Origin: Anabaena sp. WA102
GTDB taxonomy: Bacteria; Cyanobacteriota; Cyanobacteriia; Cyanobacteriales; Nostocaceae
Assembly (NCBI RefSeq): GCF_001277295.1
Contig: NZ_CP011456.1
Coordinates: forward strand, 3,298,001-3,362,000
Length of the DNA stretch: 64,000 nucleotides
Direction of reading: 5' to 3'
Shown here: positions 26,160 to 34,061 of the stretch, piece after piece
How the letters are laid out: every line of letters begins with the position of its first letter
Position numbering within the stretch: the stretch's first letter is position 1
Program-made: the position numbers and the translations under genes
The notes under the pieces: model-generated
The model's input: the letters and a program-made list of their open reading frames with translations, nothing else
What the model was told of the DNA's origin: nothing
Database searches by the model: none

Positions 26160-26462
26160 ATGAGCAGCAAAACATTTAGATTAGAACTCAAAGAAGGTTT
26201 ACTAATTATTCCTCCAGAAGTTAGGGAATATTTACGTCATTGTCCACAACAAACTGAAATTGCGTTAATGATTCAGTCTGCATTAAATATGAGTTTTCAG
26301 GATAGTGATTTTCCCCAAACAAGTCCAGAAGATTTTAAGATGAAGTGGTATAGTTGGTTTGAAGAAGTTGATAATTTGGAAATTATATCTTCTGATTCTG
26401 AAGTAGATGATTATGGATCAGCACTACTGGAAAAGTATAGAAGTCAAGGGTTGGATGTATGA
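26160..26462 (+). CDS. Antitoxin-like protein paired with a PIN toxin
   Basis: This is a 100-residue acidic protein. The N-terminus KTFRLELKEGLLIIPPEVREYL resembles an AbrB/SpoVT-like strand pattern or the DNA-binding end of small antitoxins. The acidic C-terminal part (SPEDFKMKWYSWFEEVDNLE) would suit toxin binding. Its stop overlaps the next gene's ATG in ATGA, the classic coupling of toxin-antitoxin pairs. Assignment comes mostly from position. Confidence 0.7.
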   Translation: MSSKTFRLELKEGLLIIPPEVREYLRHCPQQTEIALMIQSALNMSFQDSDFPQTSPEDFKMKWYSWFEEVDNLEIISSDSEVDDYGSALLEKYRSQGLDV

Positions 26463-26881
26463 TTCTTTGTGATGCTTGTCCTCTGTTTGCCCTTGTGGAT
26501 AACAAGCAGTCTCAGCACGTAGCTATCAAGAAAGCAGTAATGAAACTCTCAATACCCTTGATAACGACATGGCCATGTTTTACAGAAGCGATGTATCTTG
26601 CTTTACGTCGTGGTGGATGGGCAATGCAAAATCAGTTGGGAAAGCTAATTACCAATGATATGTTAACTTTTTATGAAGTTCAAGCAACAGATTACGAGCT
26701 TCTATTTGAACTAATTAAGAAGTATCAAGATCGTCCAATGGATCTTGCAGATGGAACTCTTGTGATTGCTGCTGAACGTCTGCAAATAAACAGGATATTG
26801 ACTCTGGATTCAGATTTTTTCTTTTATCTTATCAATGATTCCGAACCTTTTAATGTTATTAATTTGAATGATTCAAAGTAG
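26459..26881 (+). CDS. PIN-domain ribonuclease (VapC-like toxin)
   Basis: This 140-residue protein shows the PIN-fold pattern. Asp5 lies in MILCDACPLFALVD, a conserved Glu in WPCFTEAMYL, Asp in PMDLADGTLVIAAE, and a final Asp in ILTLDSDF. All four acidic metal-ligand positions are present, so the enzyme should be active. It overlaps the upstream antitoxin gene by 4 nt. Unlike the vapC at 12 kb it is undamaged. The target RNA cannot be inferred. Confidence 0.85.
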   Translation: MILCDACPLFALVDNKQSQHVAIKKAVMKLSIPLITTWPCFTEAMYLALRRGGWAMQNQLGKLITNDMLTFYEVQATDYELLFELIKKYQDRPMDLADGTLVIAAERLQINRILTLDSDFFFYLINDSEPFNVINLNDSK

Positions 26882-27028
26882 GGGTAAAGCAAAAGCTCAT
26901 TGGTGTCAACTTAGGCTACAGATACCTAATTTGTTTGGCTTCCACACCCGCCCAGAAATGAATTTCCGGGCTAATAGCGAAAGTAAACTAAAGTTTACTC
27001 AAAAATTTCTGGGTTATTTAGTCATCTT

Positions 27029-28348
27029 CCTTAACGGGTGACAAGGCGGTTGAAGATGAGATGTGGCAATAATTTGAGAAAATAAGGGAGTAAAAAAATA
27101 GGGACAAAGAAGCCCCCGAAGCAAAAAATGTTACCACAATCATATCAAACAATTTTCCGAAAGCATTTGAGTGAACAGCAGTATTTGACACTAGAGATAT
27201 TGTTGTTATTAATACAGGCTCATCGCCAAGTAAAACTGTCAAAATTGGCCAGCTTGTTTCCCCAACCAATTAAATATGAAAGCAGGAAACGTAATCTACA
27301 AAGATTTTTAGGAATAGGTAAACTCTGCGTAAAATTATTATGGTTTCCATTGATAAAATATTGGATTAGACAATCGTTAACACCAAAACAACTGAATCGA
27401 GAACAGCGCCGTTATTTTCATAAAAAACAGTATCAAAAATATGGTTATTGGATGGTAGCACTGGATAGAACACAGTGGAAGGGGCGAAATATATTTATGG
27501 TGACATTGGTATGGGGTACTCATGCCCTACCACTATATTGGGAAACATTAAATCATGTCGGAAATAGTAATTTACAAACACAGAAAAGATTAATAAAGAC
27601 AGCAATAAAGTTGTTAAAAAAATGTCGAATTGTGGTGTTAGCAGACAGAGAATTTCATAGTCCAAAACTGGCTAAATGGCTTGATGAGCAAGGAGTTTAC
27701 TTCGCTTTACGCCAGAAGAAAAACCTTTATTTTCAAGAAAAACCTGAACAAGAATATCAAGTTCTTAAAAATCAAGGATTTAAGCCAGGAATGTCGAGAT
27801 TTTATGAAAAAGTTAAATGTGGTAAAGGGGATGAATTAGGCTTATTTAATATCGCTGTTTATTGGAAGAGAAAATATCGGAACTCTGGACCAAAAGAACC
27901 TTGGTATATCTTGACGAATCTACCAACTCTCCAACAAACTTTATGCCTCTATAGATGTCGATGGGGAATTGAGCAATTCTTTAAGGATTGTAAAACTGGT
28001 GGTTATAATTTAGAGGATACTAAAGTAAATGAAACTCGCTTTTTAGCTTTAGTATTATTGATTGTCATTGCTTATAGTTTAGCCACTATGCACGGTCAAC
28101 GGATGAAAAAATTAGGTATAGAGACTTATGCCGGACGTATTCAACAACATCAGGACAAGTACCCACGTCAAAGTGATTTTAGCTTTGCTCTCTACGGACA
28201 ACTATGGATTTATGGTATGGAATTATGGGCTGATTTAGCTCTGAATTTAATCAATCTCAAGCCTCATAAACGCCTCTTTTTTCAACGGGGCTTTCAGGCT
28301 CTATCCCTTATGAAACAAGCTCTTTAGCCGCCTTGTCACCCGTTAAGG
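27029..28348 (+). mobile_element. IS4-family insertion sequence, intact
   Basis: The element is 1320 bp with perfect 21-bp terminal inverted repeats beginning CCTTAACGGGTGACAAGG. A 7-bp direct duplication, TCATCTT, flanks it (27022-27028 and 28349-28355). It holds a single transposase gene. The empty site would read GTCATCTTCAGATGAC, an imperfect palindrome, so the IS landed in a hairpin of the older element. Confidence 0.92.
27128..28327 (+). CDS. IS4-family DDE transposase
   Basis: This 399-residue transposase has the family's Y-x2-R-x3-E-x6-K signature as YRCRWGIEQFFKDCK near residue 280, which supplies the catalytic Glu. The first Asp is in WMVALDRTQWKG and the second in VVLADREFHS, completing the DDE triad. 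The frame is full length, so the copy looks functional. It starts 99 bp inside the left inverted repeat and stops 21 bp before the right end. Confidence 0.93.
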   Translation: MLPQSYQTIFRKHLSEQQYLTLEILLLLIQAHRQVKLSKLASLFPQPIKYESRKRNLQRFLGIGKLCVKLLWFPLIKYWIRQSLTPKQLNREQRRYFHKKQYQKYGYWMVALDRTQWKGRNIFMVTLVWGTHALPLYWETLNHVGNSNLQTQKRLIKTAIKLLKKCRIVVLADREFHSPKLAKWLDEQGVYFALRQKKNLYFQEKPEQEYQVLKNQGFKPGMSRFYEKVKCGKGDELGLFNIAVYWKRKYRNSGPKEPWYILTNLPTLQQTLCLYRCRWGIEQFFKDCKTGGYNLEDTKVNETRFLALVLLIVIAYSLATMHGQRMKKLGIETYAGRIQQHQDKYPRQSDFSFALYGQLWIYGMELWADLALNLINLKPHKRLFFQRGFQALSLMKQAL

Positions 28349-28435
28349 TCATCTTCAGATGACTTTTGCTATGAGACTGGGAATTCATTCCCAGGCGGGC
28401 TATGGGTTTTACGTTAAGTTGACACCTATGAGCTT

Positions 28436-28811
28436 ACTGGAACAGCAGTTAAATCCTCTCTCCGTTCTAGAACGCCAAATTATGTACTCTCTGGCAACTA
28501 ACCAGCAATTAACAACAATTACTAATTTAGCAAATATATTACCTCATATTTCTCAATACCTTGTCCATTTTCTGCTTTGTCGGGTTAAGCGACAGCGCAA
28601 CCCAACCCATTTGTTGGGTTTCATGCTTCAACCCAACCTACAAATCAAGGCTTTTTTTAATTTGGACAAGGTATTGATTTCTAGATCCCATTTTTTACAA
28701 GCAATAGAAAAACTATATTCACGCTCTTTAATAGAGAAAGATGGGGGTAAATACACCTTGCAACCTGTTCTCAGAGAGTATGTGACGGAAAAATTTATTC
28801 ATAATTTATGA
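28436..28811 (+). pseudogene. NB-ARC/WD-repeat-type protein fragment carrying an in-frame MITE
   Basis: The 5' part is cut off by the inverted-repeat element ending at 28435. What remains, PLSVLERQIMYSLATNQQ followed by the SHFLQAIEKLYSRSLIEKDG stretch and LQPVLREYVTEKF, is the winged-helix end of cyanobacterial NB-ARC STAND ATPases. A 123-bp MITE plus a 6-bp duplication sits inside; at 129 bp it keeps the frame open and adds 43 residues. No P-loop and no WD repeats are left. The longer frame starting at 28359 reads through repeat sequence. It is not expected to be functional. Confidence 0.8.
28554..28676. mobile_element. MITE, CAATACCTTGTCC family, 6-bp duplication
   Basis: The element is 123 bp with ends CAATACCTTGTCCA and TGGACAAGGTATTG, flanked by ATTTCT at 28548-28553 and 28677-28682. 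Inside is a nested GTTGGGTT/AACCCAAC palindrome like that of the 12.7-kb array. Excision joins PHIS to RSHF in frame. Confidence 0.85.
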
Positions 28812-28816
28812 TTTGA

Positions 28817-29434
28817 TTATATGGAAGCTTGAAAAATCTGATTTGCGGTGAGATCTAATTCAGGAAAAGTTTGGAAAATAATCCGTTCATGATCTCTAAA
28901 CTTACTAATTTGATATTCTTCATCAACCAAATTACAAACAGAGATTGTCGGTTGTTTAGGATTACCAATAAAATTTCTTCCACCTAAAGCTGCATAATCA
29001 ACAATCCAATATTCAGGGATTCCCATTTCTTCATAATCAGCATATTTCAAATAGTAATCATCACGCCAATTAGTTGATACAACTTCAATTACTAAAGGGA
29101 TAGATGCAGCATTACTAATAATAGATTGTTTTTTCCATAATTTTTCATTTACCAGATTTTCACGATTTAGCACTAATAAATCTGGGAAATAACCAGAATC
29201 TTTACCCTCTGGTCTAACTATAACTTGGTTGGGAATACCGTAGGGTAATCCAAGCCGTTTGATTTCAAAGGGAATTTCTACGCCTAGAAATCCTTTTACT
29301 TCTTCGTGTTCTCCTACTGGTTGTGCCATTTCAATGATATTCCCATTATGTAGTTCGTAACGTACCCCAGAATTTTCAGGAAGCCCAGCGACAAATTCCT
29401 CAAAGGTAGTAACTTTAGATAAGGTTTGAATCAT
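28817..29434 (-). CDS. Uma2-family endonuclease-like protein (DUF820)
   Basis: The 205-residue PD-(D/E)XK fold protein has the N-terminal YELHNGNIIEMAQP strand, then YFPDLLVLNREN and IPLVIEVVSTNWRDDYYLKY, which supply the Asp and the Glu-X-Val core (the usual Lys is displaced). The C-terminal MGIPEYWIVDYAALGG segment is diagnostic of the family. These proteins are extremely expanded in cyanobacteria, and their role, possibly mobile-element or defence related, is not established. It is convergent with the NB-ARC fragment, 5 bp apart. Confidence 0.88.
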   Translation of the reverse strand: MIQTLSKVTTFEEFVAGLPENSGVRYELHNGNIIEMAQPVGEHEEVKGFLGVEIPFEIKRLGLPYGIPNQVIVRPEGKDSGYFPDLLVLNRENLVNEKLWKKQSIISNAASIPLVIEVVSTNWRDDYYLKYADYEEMGIPEYWIVDYAALGGRNFIGNPKQPTISVCNLVDEEYQISKFRDHERIIFQTFPELDLTANQIFQASI

Positions 29435-29483
29435 GGCTGTTGAGTATTGCTGACAATAAAAATATTATAACGGCATCGTCATC

Positions 29484-29640
29484 TTAGAGGATGTTTGAAA
29501 AGTATCAGAATTAATTGAGATCCCCCCAACCCCCCTTACAAAGGGGGGCTAAATTCCTCAAAGTCCCCCTTGGAAAGGGGGATTTAGGGGGATCTGTGGG
29601 TGTCAGATCCCACACGAAAAAGTTTTCAAACAACCTCTTA
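29484..29640. mobile_element. MITE with TAGAGGATGTTTGAAAA ends and G/C-rich core
   Basis: The outer ends TAGAGGATGTTTGAAAA and its inverse at 29622-29640 enclose a GATCCCCCC...GGGGGATC palindrome (29519-29594). It fills most of the gap between the Uma2 and argJ genes. No gene is present. Confidence 0.72.
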
Positions 29641-29717
29641 CAGTTATCACAATCAAGGGCAGGGTTTCCCCGCCCCTAAAGGTTTTGCATACCGCTATAT
29701 CAGCAACGCCGATTTTT

Positions 29718-30971
29718 TTAGGTCGTATACTCAGCGTTAATTTTCACATAATCATAACTCAAGTCACAACCCCAAGCCTGTCCTGTGCCATGACCATTAC
29801 CAACACTGACGGAAATTAACACTGTGTCTGATTGCAGATATTCACCATGAGCGGCTGCTTTTAAATATGCACTAGCCGCTGCTTTATCAAAAGGTAAAGG
29901 TTGACCATTTTCAAATAGTAAAATATCCCCTAATTTAATAGAGAGGTTTTCCTGTTCAAACCGGACTCCAGCCCGACCAGCAGCCGCCGCAATCCGTCCC
30001 CAATTGGGATCATGACCGAAAATGGCGGCTTTGACTAAAGATGAACCTGCAATGGTTTTGGCGATTTGACGGGCTGCTAATTCATCATGAGCGCCTGTGA
30101 CTTGGACTTCTATTAAACAAGTTGCTCCTTCGCCATCACGAGCGATCGCTTTTGCTAAATGCTGACATACATAAGTTAACATGGCTTCTAGCTTCTGTGC
30201 CTCTGCCCCCATTTCGGTAATTGCTGGGGTGCGAGATTGACCATTTGCTAAAGCAATTAAACAATCATTTGTACTTGTGTCACCATCAACGGTGATAGAA
30301 TTGAAGCTTCTATCTGCTGCTCTGGTTAACATTTTTTGCCAAAGCGTAGAAGAGACTGCTGCATCACAGGTAACAAAGGCTAACATTGTCGCCATGTTGG
30401 GGTGAATCATTCCTGAACCTTTAGCAATGCCACCAATTCGCACTGGACGGTCATGGATAATGGTTTCTAAGGCTATGGATTTGGTGACTAAATCTGTGGT
30501 GACTATTGCTCCTGCGGCTGCGTCTGAGCCTGTTTCTGATAGTTCTGCAACTACTTTGGGGATACCACCCCGCAATATATCCATTTTAATCCGTTGACCA
30601 ATTACGCCGGTGGAAGCTAATAAAATAGATTCTGGGTTAATACCCAATTCTTTACCTAACAAGTCTGCACTTTCTTGAGCATCTTTAATCCCTTGTTCGC
30701 CTGTTGCGGCGTTAGCTTGTCCCGCATTACAAAGAATGGCTCTCGCGCTATGTTTCCCTTGTAATACTTGACGACAGTAATCTACACAGGCTGCTTTAAC
30801 TTGGCTAGTGGTGAATACACCAGCAGCGATCGCTTCCACATCTGATACAATTAAGGCTAAATCCGGTAATCCCGAAGCTTTTAGTCCCGCTGTAATTCCC
30901 GCTGCTTTATACCCCCGCGCTGCTGTTACACCACCAGTAATGATTTGCCAATCTGCCATAATTTTACTCAC
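29718..30971 (-). CDS. argJ: Bifunctional ornithine acetyltransferase / N-acetylglutamate synthase
   Basis: The product is 417 residues, the normal ArgJ length. It catalyses acetyl transfer from N-acetylornithine to glutamate, recycling the acetyl group in arginine synthesis. The autoprocessing site PNMATMLAFVTCD is present, with T195 the predicted nucleophile after cleavage between A194 and T195 into α and β chains. The C-terminus NAEYTT is the conserved end that helps form the active site. An ATG at 30959 is an alternative start. It lies downstream of gatB on the same strand, but two predicted terminator hairpins between them argue for separate transcription. Confidence 0.95.
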   Translation of the reverse strand: MSKIMADWQIITGGVTAARGYKAAGITAGLKASGLPDLALIVSDVEAIAAGVFTTSQVKAACVDYCRQVLQGKHSARAILCNAGQANAATGEQGIKDAQESADLLGKELGINPESILLASTGVIGQRIKMDILRGGIPKVVAELSETGSDAAAGAIVTTDLVTKSIALETIIHDRPVRIGGIAKGSGMIHPNMATMLAFVTCDAAVSSTLWQKMLTRAADRSFNSITVDGDTSTNDCLIALANGQSRTPAITEMGAEAQKLEAMLTYVCQHLAKAIARDGEGATCLIEVQVTGAHDELAARQIAKTIAGSSLVKAAIFGHDPNWGRIAAAAGRAGVRFEQENLSIKLGDILLFENGQPLPFDKAAASAYLKAAAHGEYLQSDTVLISVSVGNGHGTGQAWGCDLSYDYVKINAEYTT

Positions 30972-31108
30972 AATTATCTATATCGCGTTTGCTGCTCAAT
31001 TACTTTCCGCCTCTGGTTTGATATCAGCGTCCAGTATTTATGTCTATAAGTGAGTTTATCTGTTGATGACAATCTTTTTCTAATCACGAAAATTAAACCT
31101 AAAACAAA

Positions 31109-31160
31109 TAAAAGAGAGCCACTTGGATAGCTCTCTAAAATCATCAGGGTGCATCTACTT
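31109..31160 (-). ncRNA. Candidate small RNA between gatB and argJ, copy 1
   Basis: A promoter (next entry) should start transcription near 31160. About 25 nt later an AGAGAGC stem-loop (31113-31136) is followed by TTTTATTT, a rho-independent terminator. The predicted transcript is about 50 nt. A paralogous unit lies at 31346-31398. The alternative is a terminated leader of argJ. Confidence 0.5.
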
Positions 31161-31165
31161 AGCAC

Positions 31166-31194
31166 GTTATATGATTCTAGCACCAAGGGGTCAA
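31166..31194 (-). promoter_or_regulatory. σ70-type promoter of the candidate small RNA
   Basis: On the minus strand TTGACC (31189-31194), a 17-nt spacer and TATAAC (31166-31171) match the bacterial housekeeping promoter well. It lies 23 bp ahead of the small-RNA hairpin region and about 195 bp ahead of argJ. Confidence 0.6.
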
Positions 31195-31345
31195 ACCCCC
31201 TATTTTTTATTTTCTGTTAATGCGTAATTCTGTTTTTTTTCCTTTACGCTCTTTGGGCAATTTGTGGTTGAAGTATTTTAACGAACCACAGAGGCACAGA
31301 GAACACGGAGGGAAGAAGGAAGAGAAGATTTTTTTCAGTTATATA

Positions 31346-31398
31346 AAGAAAGAGAGCCAATAAAAACTAGCTCTCCCAATAATCAAGTTGCGTCTTAT
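31346..31398 (-). ncRNA. Candidate small RNA between gatB and argJ, copy 2
   Basis: A perfect TATAAT (31405-31410, minus strand) begins 27 nt after the gatB stop. The predicted transcript starts near 31398 and ends in a GAGAGC/GCTCTC hairpin (31352-31375) followed by TTTCTTT. The -10 region, the downstream GATAATAAGA-like stretch and the hairpin closely resemble copy 1. The -35 is poor. The hairpin may also serve as the gatB terminator. Confidence 0.45.
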
Positions 31399-31436
31399 TA
31401 TCACATTATACGATTGTCGGGGTGAGGGGTGTTACC

Positions 31437-32918
31437 CTACATTGGTGCATTGAGTTTCTCTTCTACCAATTGATTGGTGAGTTTGGGTTCTGCGCGTTTA
31501 TCGGTTTTTTTCAGGACTTGTCCCACGAAAAAGCCTTTGAGGTTGGTGTTACCTTTGCGGTATTTTTCGACTTGTTGAGCATTAGCGGCGATGATTTCAT
31601 CAATGATCGGTTCAAGAATGGTACGATCTGAAATCAGTTCTTGACCTGCAAAGGCTTCTTCTGGGGAAACACCATTGAGTAAATCTGTGAGTTTTTCCTT
31701 AGCTTGAGCGTTGCTGATTTTCCCATTTTCAATGCGGGTAATCACATCAGCTAGGTTAACAGCAGTCAGTTTAATTTCGGAAATGGTGAGTTTTTGTTTG
31801 TTTAAGTACCCAGCGATATCTTGAGTAATCCAGTTAGCCGCAGATTTGGGATTTGCACCTTTAGATATTGCACTTTCAAAATAGTCCGCAACTGGTTTAT
31901 CCTCAGTTAAGACTCGCGCATCATAAGCCGAAAGTCCCAACTCATTTTCATAATAATGGCGTTTGCTTGCAGGTAGTTGGGGTAATTCACTTAACCAGGA
32001 GTCTAATTCTGTTTGGGTGACTTCAATGGGTGCTAAATCAGGTTCAGGAAAATAACGATAATCACTAGAACCTTCTTTCACTCGCATACTACTGGTACGT
32101 TGCGAACCTTCTTCCCAAAGCCGAGTTTCTTGAATAATCTTTTCTCCTGATTCAATGGCGGCGATTTGGCGTTCAATTTCATAATCAATCGCTTTTTGAA
32201 TCGCACTGAAGGAGTTCATATTCTTAATTTCCACCTTAGTCCCAAATTTCTCTCGTCCCACCGGACGCACAGAAATATTCACATCACAACGCAGAGATCC
32301 TTCTTGCATATTCCCATCACTGACACCAAGATAGCGGACAATCCGCCGTAGTTCTTGGGCATATTCCGCCGCTTCTTGTCCTGTCCGTAAATCTGGTTCA
32401 GAAACAATTTCTACCAAGGGAATCCCCGCGCGGTTATAATCTACGAGAGAATAGGTAGAACCGGAAAGTCTTTCACTCCCAGCGTGGACGAGTTTCCCTG
32501 CATCCTCTTCCATGTGTAAACGGGTAATACCAATGCGTTTGCGACTGGGGTTTCCTGCATCATCTACCAATTCAATTTCTATCCAACCATGTTCGGCTAT
32601 GGGTAAATCATATTGAGAAATTTGGTAATTTTTGGGTAAATCAGGATAAAAATATTGTTTGCGGTCAAATTTACTATACCGAGCGATTTGACAATTTAAC
32701 GCCAAACCCGTTTTCACGGCGTATTCGAGAACTTTGGCGTTAAGTACGGGTAAAACCCCTGGTAAACCCATACATACAGGATCAATGTTAGTATTGGGGT
32801 CAGCACCAAAGGCTGTGGAACTGTTGGAGAAAATCTTGGTATTGGTACTGAGTTGACAATGGGTTTCTAAGCCAATAATCGCTTCATATTCAGTTTTTAC
32901 GGGTGTGGCTGTGGTCAT
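31437..32918 (-). CDS. gatB: Aspartyl/glutamyl-tRNA(Asn/Gln) amidotransferase subunit B
   Basis: This is a 493-residue subunit of the GatCAB transamidase, which converts misacylated Glu-tRNA(Gln) to Gln-tRNA(Gln); cyanobacteria depend on it. The N-terminal catalytic region has the family signatures IGLETHCQLST, DLPKNYQISQYDLPI and HMEEDAGKLVH (a Mg/phosphotransfer site). Then come DYNRAGIPLVEIVSEPD, SLRCDVNISVRP, and a helical GatB/Yqey tail ending in GQVLKKTDKRAEPKL. The start at 32918 (MTTATPV) is chosen by family length; 32924 is equally possible. gatA and gatC are not in the window. Confidence 0.96.
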   Translation of the reverse strand: MTTATPVKTEYEAIIGLETHCQLSTNTKIFSNSSTAFGADPNTNIDPVCMGLPGVLPVLNAKVLEYAVKTGLALNCQIARYSKFDRKQYFYPDLPKNYQISQYDLPIAEHGWIEIELVDDAGNPSRKRIGITRLHMEEDAGKLVHAGSERLSGSTYSLVDYNRAGIPLVEIVSEPDLRTGQEAAEYAQELRRIVRYLGVSDGNMQEGSLRCDVNISVRPVGREKFGTKVEIKNMNSFSAIQKAIDYEIERQIAAIESGEKIIQETRLWEEGSQRTSSMRVKEGSSDYRYFPEPDLAPIEVTQTELDSWLSELPQLPASKRHYYENELGLSAYDARVLTEDKPVADYFESAISKGANPKSAANWITQDIAGYLNKQKLTISEIKLTAVNLADVITRIENGKISNAQAKEKLTDLLNGVSPEEAFAGQELISDRTILEPIIDEIIAANAQQVEKYRKGNTNLKGFFVGQVLKKTDKRAEPKLTNQLVEEKLNAPM

Positions 32919-32966
32919 ATCCAAATTTTACAGTTTTTCTGATTTGGTACTATTTTAACGGTTTTG

Positions 32967-33069
32967 TGTTGATATTAAGGGTATCAAATTCCCAAATTGA
33001 ACCTTTAAAACTCAAACCTCAGTGCGCCTTTGCGTGAGACTAAAATTCATACCCTTAATCAGCAACGCC
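32967..33069. mobile_element. Eroded copy of the GGCGTTGCTGA MITE
   Basis: The right end matches (AATCAGCAACGCC) and the interior is close to the 1126-1239 copy, but the left end is degraded. No target duplication is visible. It lies upstream of gatB. Confidence 0.7.
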
Positions 33070-33205
33070 CAAATAATTAGCGATCGCATTGATTGATCAC
33101 CTATATGTGCTATGATTCGATGCGATCGCTATAATATCAGGCAATAAAAGAAACAATTTATCAGGGTAATTATCCAAGCAGCATTTCGCCTGATCTGAAA
33201 AATTC

Positions 33206-33317
33206 GGCGTTGTTGAATCGAGGTATGAAATTTCCAAATTGAACCTTTAAAAATCTTACCTTTGCGTCTTTGCGCCTTTGCGTGAGACTAAAATCCATAC
33301 CCTTAATCAGCAACGCC
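33206..33317. mobile_element. MITE, GGCGTTGCTGA family, at the fasciclin stop codon
   Basis: The 112-bp element is flanked by AAAAATTC on both sides (33198-33205 and 33318-33325). The right duplication ends on the last base of the fasciclin stop codon, so the insertion left the protein intact but replaced its 3' flank. Confidence 0.85.
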
Positions 33318-33324
33318 AAAAATT

Positions 33325-33873
33325 CTACAACTTCACATTAGGAGGAAGTAGCACTTTATTAATCACATGAATTACGCCATTACTAGCTTTAACGTCTGTT
33401 TTAGTAACTTTAGCGTTACCTACATACACTACGCCTTTTTTAGCTTTTATATTTACTGGTTGACCTTCAACTGTTTTGACATCACCAGGTTTGATATCTT
33501 TAGCGTAAACTGCACCCGAAACTACATGATAGGTCAGAATTTTGACTAAAGTTCCTTTGTTTTCTGGCTTCAAAAGTTTTTCTAAAGTTCCTTTTGGTAA
33601 GGCAGCAAAGGCTGCGTCTGTGGGTGCAAATACGGTAAATGGTCCTTGACCAGATAGGGTTTCTACTAAACCTGCGGCTTTGATAGCGGCTACTAAGGTT
33701 TTAAAGGAACTGTTACCACTGGCAACATCAATAATTGTTCCTACTTTGGTTTTACTAGTATGAGGTTTATTGCCCATAGGTGCAGGTTGGCTTTCTGCAA
33801 AAGCAGGAACACTGATGAAAAGGGTGGTTGCAGCTACAGTGATAGCAAGTGTTTTACTAAAAACGGAATTCAT
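33325..33873 (-). CDS. Secreted fasciclin (FAS1) domain protein
   Basis: The start at 33873 is supported by GGAG 9 nt upstream; the frame upstream (MWEREI) is not needed. The product is 182 residues: a signal peptide (MNSVFSKTLAITVAATTLF, cleaving about AFA-ES), a short linker, then one FAS1 domain at about 45-180. The domain shows the H1 box FTVFAPTDAAFAALP, the central YH motif (LTYHVVSG), and the H2 box ASNGVIHVINKVLLP. FAS1 proteins are cell-surface adhesion or periplasmic proteins, and small single-domain ones are common in cyanobacteria. A monocistronic gene is likely. Confidence 0.93.
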   Translation of the reverse strand: MNSVFSKTLAITVAATTLFISVPAFAESQPAPMGNKPHTSKTKVGTIIDVASGNSSFKTLVAAIKAAGLVETLSGQGPFTVFAPTDAAFAALPKGTLEKLLKPENKGTLVKILTYHVVSGAVYAKDIKPGDVKTVEGQPVNIKAKKGVVYVGNAKVTKTDVKASNGVIHVINKVLLPPNVKL

Positions 33874-34061
33874 GATTTCTCGCTCCCACAAATTTTAGTT
33901 GAAATTCACTACCAAAATTGTAACAGAATTTAACAATTTATGTGCATATGTGTAGCAACGGTCAAGGTATTTATCATGAAACTCCGTCCACAACAGGTTT
34001 TTACTCCTGACTCCTGACTGGGCGCAGACCCTGCGCCCCTACACCCTGACTCCTGCTGTAA

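Larger units (their letters stand above)
26893..28435. mobile_element. Older inverted-repeat element interrupted by an IS
   Basis: The left end AAGCTCATTGGTGTCAACTT and the right end AAGTTGACACCTATGAGCTT (28416-28435) are near-perfect inverted repeats. Inside are palindromes (GTAAACTAAAGTTTAC, then CCCAGAAATGAATTTCCGGG) and, at 27029-28348, an IS4-family element. Without the IS it would be about 215 bp, a MITE-size element. A related left end occurs at about 42203. The right end abuts an NB-ARC gene fragment. Confidence 0.7.

Noticed and set aside
30974..31186. 70-residue minus-strand frame upstream of argJ
   Set aside because: It spans a promoter and terminator hairpin and shows no recognisable protein pattern; the small-RNA reading explains the region better.
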